From Neobacillus niacini NBRC 15566 (lineage in GTDB: Bacteria; Bacillota; Bacilli; Bacillales; Cytobacillaceae), in NCBI RefSeq assembly GCF_001591505.1, contig NZ_BCVA01000004.1, forward strand, positions 220,688-284,687: a stretch of DNA of 64,000 bases, written 5' to 3'. The notes under the pieces were generated by a model. That model was not told the DNA's origin and searched no databases. It saw only the letters and a program-made list of their open reading frames with translations. Below are positions 61,013-64,000 of this stretch, one piece after another (the stretch's first letter is position 1; each line of letters starts with the position of its first letter). The position numbers and the translations under genes are program-made.

Positions 61013-61879
61013 TTATTCGGTATATTTAATAAATAATGACTGTCCAAATTCTTCTTTTCCAAAACTTTCAATGACGTCTTGAGTTTTAGAATCAACCATG
61101 AATTCAACAAATTTTTCTGCGTCTGTACTGTTTACCATGTCGTGCTTCTCAGGATTTACCTGCATAACATGGTAAATATTCATTAAATCAGTGCCGCCTT
61201 CAACTGCAATTTTTAGGTTTGTTAAGTTTTTCTCCTGTGCAAGCCAAGTAGCCCGGTCGGTTAAAATATAGCCATTTTTTTCATTCGCAATTTGTAAGGA
61301 AGCACCCATTCCTTGTCCAGTGGAGATATAGGTGTCACCAGTTGGCTGGATATTCGCAGCTGTCCAAATTCCTAGTTCTTTTTTATGGGTACCAGAGTCA
61401 TCACCGCGAGTAATAAAGTTTGATTTTACTTCAGTAATTTTTTGGAATGCTGCTTTCACATCATCGCCACTTACGCCTGCAGGATTATCTTTCGGTCCTA
61501 CTAAAATAAAATCATTGTACATCACGCGTTTACGATTGATGGCGTCACCACTTGTTACTAGTTCTTCCTCTGACTTTGGAGCATGGACTAGAAGGACATC
61601 AGCTTCCCCTTTTGTTCCCATCTCTAATGCTTGTCCGGTACCAACGGCAATGGTTTTTACTTTTACATTGTTTTCTTTTTCAAAGATTGGCAGCAATTCA
61701 TCTAATAAGCCGCTATCCTGAGTGCTTGTAGTTGTGGCTAGGATTAATTCAGTAGGTTCTGCCTTCGGTTCTGACTTTTTCTCCTTAGCATCCGCTGAAT
61801 CAGTGTTGCTATTTCCGCATGCGGATAGTATGAGAAGCATGAATACAATTAGTGTAGCAAAAAAACGATTTTTCAACAT
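61013..61879 (-). CDS. tupA: Tungstate-binding lipoprotein TupA
   Basis: 288 residues. Lipobox LSACGN (Cys about 21). The motif LATTTSTQDSGLLD (about residues 48-61) is the TupA oxyanion-binding signature, with ITRGDDSGTHKKE later. Binds tungstate, probably over molybdate. The GGAGG ribosome site lies within the end of the regulator gene, which it overlaps by 7 nt. Confidence 0.9.
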   Translation of the reverse strand: MLKNRFFATLIVFMLLILSACGNSNTDSADAKEKKSEPKAEPTELILATTTSTQDSGLLDELLPIFEKENNVKVKTIAVGTGQALEMGTKGEADVLLVHAPKSEEELVTSGDAINRKRVMYNDFILVGPKDNPAGVSGDDVKAAFQKITEVKSNFITRGDDSGTHKKELGIWTAANIQPTGDTYISTGQGMGASLQIANEKNGYILTDRATWLAQEKNLTNLKIAVEGGTDLMNIYHVMQVNPEKHDMVNSTDAEKFVEFMVDSKTQDVIESFGKEEFGQSLFIKYTE

Positions 61880-62811
61880 GAAATTTCCTCCATTTTGTTA
61901 GTTTGATAGATTACTTTTCCTAATTCTTCAATATCATATCCTTCTAATTCCGTTATACTGCTTTTAAAATGATCGGACTGAAGGTAATGAATCAATTTAA
62001 CTAGATTTTCTTTGTTCTCGTTTGACATTCGCAATACAAGATCAAATTGTTCCTTGGCGACTGGAATAAAATCCAATCCTAAATGACTAGCAGCTGAGTG
62101 AATCCCAAAGGCAACGTCCGCCACGCCTCTACTGATATAAGAAGCGGTTGATAAATGATTCCATTCTTCATTCTCGTAGCCATTTATAGCAGCAGGGTCA
62201 ATTCCCTGTTTGGATAGCATAGAGTCTAAAAGAAATCTTGTCCCCGCACCTTTTTGGCGATTTACAAACTGAATATCCTTTCTGGTGAGATCTCCAAAGT
62301 TAGATATTCCTTTTGGATTTCCTTTCGCTACGATAAAGCCTTGTTCCCTTGAGGCAAAACGAACCACACAAATGGATTCGTGAACAAATAGCTGATTGAT
62401 AAATGGAAGATTGTATTCTTGTGATGCTGGATCTAATAAATGGATGGCTGCAATATCGGTCTGGCCTCGATAGAGCATCATCAGACCTTCAAGACTTCCT
62501 ATGTACGTCGGCTGAATTTGCAGGTGTAAATCCTTCGATGTTTGTTTTACAAAATGTTCTACTAAAAAGTCATGGCTCCCGGATAATCGAATTTGAATGG
62601 AAGCAGGGGGTTCAATCTGTTCCGCTTGTATCTTTTTTGCAGGTGCTTTTGTGCTTTCCTTATATCGTTCTATTTCTTCATACTCAATCCTCATTTTGTT
62701 GCCAACTTTAAACGCCTGAAGCTCACCTCGCTTAATCAGTTCATAAACCGTATGTTTCGAGATTTGGAACAATTGAGCTACCTCATCTGGTGTGTAGGCC
62801 TTTCCACTCAT
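61873..62811 (-). CDS. HTH/periplasmic-binding-protein fusion regulator of the tup operon
   Basis: 312 residues. N-terminal excisionase/MerR-like helix-turn-helix (about 1-55; TPDEVAQLFQISKHTVYELIK) joined to a substrate-binding-protein-like domain (about 75-300; PBP_like) with GAGTRFLLD (oxyanion-type loop). This architecture is known for molybdate/tungstate-related regulators. It is first in the tup operon, so it is presumed to sense the oxyanion in the cytoplasm and regulate tupABC. AAAGGAGG lies 8 nt before the ATG. Confidence 0.82.
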   Translation of the reverse strand: MSGKAYTPDEVAQLFQISKHTVYELIKRGELQAFKVGNKMRIEYEEIERYKESTKAPAKKIQAEQIEPPASIQIRLSGSHDFLVEHFVKQTSKDLHLQIQPTYIGSLEGLMMLYRGQTDIAAIHLLDPASQEYNLPFINQLFVHESICVVRFASREQGFIVAKGNPKGISNFGDLTRKDIQFVNRQKGAGTRFLLDSMLSKQGIDPAAINGYENEEWNHLSTASYISRGVADVAFGIHSAASHLGLDFIPVAKEQFDLVLRMSNENKENLVKLIHYLQSDHFKSSITELEGYDIEELGKVIYQTNKMEEISC

Positions 62812-62873
62812 CCGTTATGCCTCCTTTCATTAGCAAAGTAAATATAATACAAATATACTATGGTTCCAGTGAC

Positions 62874-62913
62874 TTTTGTTAAGTTTTGTTAAGTTTCGTT
62901 TAGTTTTATTTAG
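62874..62913. repeat. Four tandem 10-bp repeats upstream of the tup operon
   Basis: TTTTGTTAAG, TTTTGTTAAG, TTTCGTTTAG, TTTTATTTAG in register at exactly 10-bp steps (62874-62913). Minus-strand reading gives CTTAACAAAA units, similar to Pho-box TTAACA repeats though with a 10-bp rather than 11-bp step. Lies 63-102 bp upstream of the regulator start. Confidence 0.6.
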
Positions 62914-62976
62914 GATTGTCACTTTTTGTTCATAGGTTTTTGGAAAAGTTCACACTTTCTTCATAAACTTCACTGA

Positions 62977-62994
62977 TTGTTCATCTGTGAACAA
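62977..62994. promoter_or_regulatory. 18-bp palindrome upstream of azoreductase
   Basis: TTGTTCA-TCTG-TGAACAA, a perfect 7-bp inverted repeat with 4-bp centre, 59 bp before the azoreductase ATG and close to a possible -10 (TACTAT, 63007-63012). Candidate repressor operator; it does not match the MhqR or YodB sites I remember. Confidence 0.45.
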
Positions 62995-63052
62995 AGCAGT
63001 TTGATGTACTATATGAATAGATGAAATTTATATAAAAAGGGATGAGGATAAG

Positions 63053-63715
63053 ATGGCAAAACTTCTATATATTACTGTTAACCCCAAAAATGATATAAAG
63101 CTATCAAAGGGGATGCAGCTAGGTGAAGCTTTTTTAGAAGAGTTTAAAAAACAGAAGCCTGATGTTGAAATAGAACATATGCATTTATATGATATGGATA
63201 TCCCTCAAATAGATATGGACTTACTGTATGCTCGTGCTAAATTATCGTTTATGGGTAAAACCTTTGATGAGCTTACGGAGGGTGAGAAAAAACAAATTAC
63301 GGCTATGCATGCATTGGCAGACCGCTTTATTGCAGCGGATTATTATGTGTTTGTTACACCAATTTGGAACTTTGGATCACCAGCCATTTTAAAAGCATTC
63401 CTTGATAATTTATTTATCGTAAACAAGACATTTATTAATACGCATGAAGGAGCAAAAGGGCTGCTAACAAACCGTAAAGCTCTGCATATCCAAACACGCG
63501 GCGGAATTTACTCCACGGGTCCAATGGTAGAATTTGAATTTGGAGACCGCTTCTTAACAAAAGTACTTGGATTCTTAGGTATGGAAGTCATGCCGACTGT
63601 ATATGCAGAAGGTATGGATCACTTTCCAAAACAGATACCAGAAATCATGGCGAAGGCTAAAGAACAAGTCATCGAAGCGGCTAGAGAAATGGCAAAGGAA
63701 ACCGTTACAGTTTAA
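63053..63715 (+). CDS. FMN-dependent NADH-azoreductase
   Basis: 220 residues, flavodoxin-like fold. FMN phosphate region YITVNPKNDIKLSKG near the N-terminus, TPIWNFGSPAILKAFLDNL (about 100-118), QTRGGIYSTGP flavin contact and the C-terminal FLGMEVMPTVYAEGMDH. Reduces quinones and azo compounds and probably protects against electrophile stress, as AzoR1/AzoR2 do in B. subtilis. Ribosome site AAAAAGGGATGAGG. Terminator follows. Confidence 0.9.
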   Translation: MAKLLYITVNPKNDIKLSKGMQLGEAFLEEFKKQKPDVEIEHMHLYDMDIPQIDMDLLYARAKLSFMGKTFDELTEGEKKQITAMHALADRFIAADYYVFVTPIWNFGSPAILKAFLDNLFIVNKTFINTHEGAKGLLTNRKALHIQTRGGIYSTGPMVEFEFGDRFLTKVLGFLGMEVMPTVYAEGMDHFPKQIPEIMAKAKEQVIEAAREMAKETVTV

Positions 63716-63722
63716 TAGAATA

Positions 63723-63755
63723 AAAAATGCGGCTCGATTATCGAGCCGCATTTTT
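63723..63755. terminator. Terminator after azoreductase
   Basis: Perfect 15-bp stem (63723-63737 with 63741-63755) with a TTA loop, symmetrical A and T runs. Confidence 0.9.
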
Positions 63756-63796
63756 GTTGAGTTTCTTAGATATCGGTACTAGGTATATAGCGATTC

Positions 63797-64000
63797 TTGA
63801 GGACAAAACTCTTGCTGTGAAAAGAAGATTTGTCCTCAATCGAGGGCCTTGAAGACAAATCTCCGGCTGTGAAAAGAAGATTTGTCCTCAATCGGGTGTC
63901 TTGAGGACAAAACTCCAGCTGGGACCAAGAGATTTGTCCTCAATTGGGTGTCTTGAGGACAAAACTTCGGCTACGACGAAAAGATTTGTCCTCAATCGGG
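63797..64000. repeat. 52-bp tandem hairpin repeat array (runs off the window)
   Basis: Four units start at 63797, 63849, 63901 and 63953, an exact 52-bp period. Each has TTGAGGACAAA (TTGAAGACAAA in unit 2), a 21-nt middle, then TTTGTCCTCAA, so each is an 11-bp-stem hairpin of 43 nt separated by about 9 nt (TCGGGTGTC-like). Middles vary more than arms. The array continues past 64000. Confidence 0.9.

Noticed and set aside
63797..64000. CRISPR array
   Set aside because: The whole 52-bp unit repeats, including the middle; there are no unique spacers of constant length and no cas genes in the window.

Overview
This window is chromosomal DNA of a low-GC, spore-forming Firmicute of the family Bacillaceae, probably a Neobacillus/Bacillus-like species. 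The evidence is gene content and order that follow Bacillus subtilis closely (yvoD-ppaX-yvoF-his; yvcI-rapZ-yvcK-whiA-crh; clpP/tRNA-Arg/sigL; cggR-gapA-pgk-tpiA-gpmI-eno; secG-est-rnr-smpB-ssrA), strong GGAGG ribosome binding sites, and spore coat and germination genes. No genus marker was checked by search.

Layout. 1-8740: yvoD, ppaX and yvoF, then a complete histidine operon hisZGDBHAFI from its own promoter. 8741-15632: yvcD, trxB and the yvcI-rapZ-yvcK-whiA-crh cluster. 15637-16552: clpP with a CtsR-type operator, and tRNA-Arg(CCG). 16623-25892: sigL (rpoN), a glutaredoxin, then the CggR-controlled lower-glycolysis operon and secG. 26027-30494: est, rnr, smpB and ssrA, the ribosome-rescue and RNA quality-control block. 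30540-32935: a homing endonuclease, then a small sporulation island (two GerPA/GerPF-like proteins, an alpha-crystallin-like protein and a CotF-like coat protein). 33269-44376: a Tad/Flp pilus locus made of a divergent arm (von Willebrand A protein, Fn3-like secreted protein, DUF192 protein) and a long rightward operon (flp pilin, prepilin peptidase, TadE, TadG-like, CpaB, CpaE, CpaF, TadB, TadC) ending in a SinR-like repressor. 44373-52594: mixed membrane and metabolic genes (DUF2085, AI-2E family, cation efflux, thioesterase, nadE, an orphan MASE3 sensor, an amino-acid permease). 52714-57205: a cystine-type ABC transporter and the NfeD/flotillin pair behind a sigma-W promoter. 57440-63715: a two-component system, a tungstate (Tup) transporter with its fused HTH/binding-protein regulator, and an azoreductase. 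63797-64000: a 52-bp tandem hairpin repeat running off the end.

The most striking feature is the tmRNA gene. Its T-loop is split by a 277-nt group I intron (30201-30477) with recognisable P1, P2, P7, P8 and P9 elements, and splicing would restore a normal 360-nt tmRNA. The intron has no ORF. Instead a single-motif LAGLIDADG endonuclease with its own promoter lies just outside ssrA, on the opposite strand, 46 nt beyond the CCA end. This looks like a split intron/endonuclease homing pair targeting an essential or near-essential RNA. The second notable signal is a set of SinR-type GTTCTTT boxes around the divergent Tad promoters, matching the SinR-like repressor at the end of the operon.
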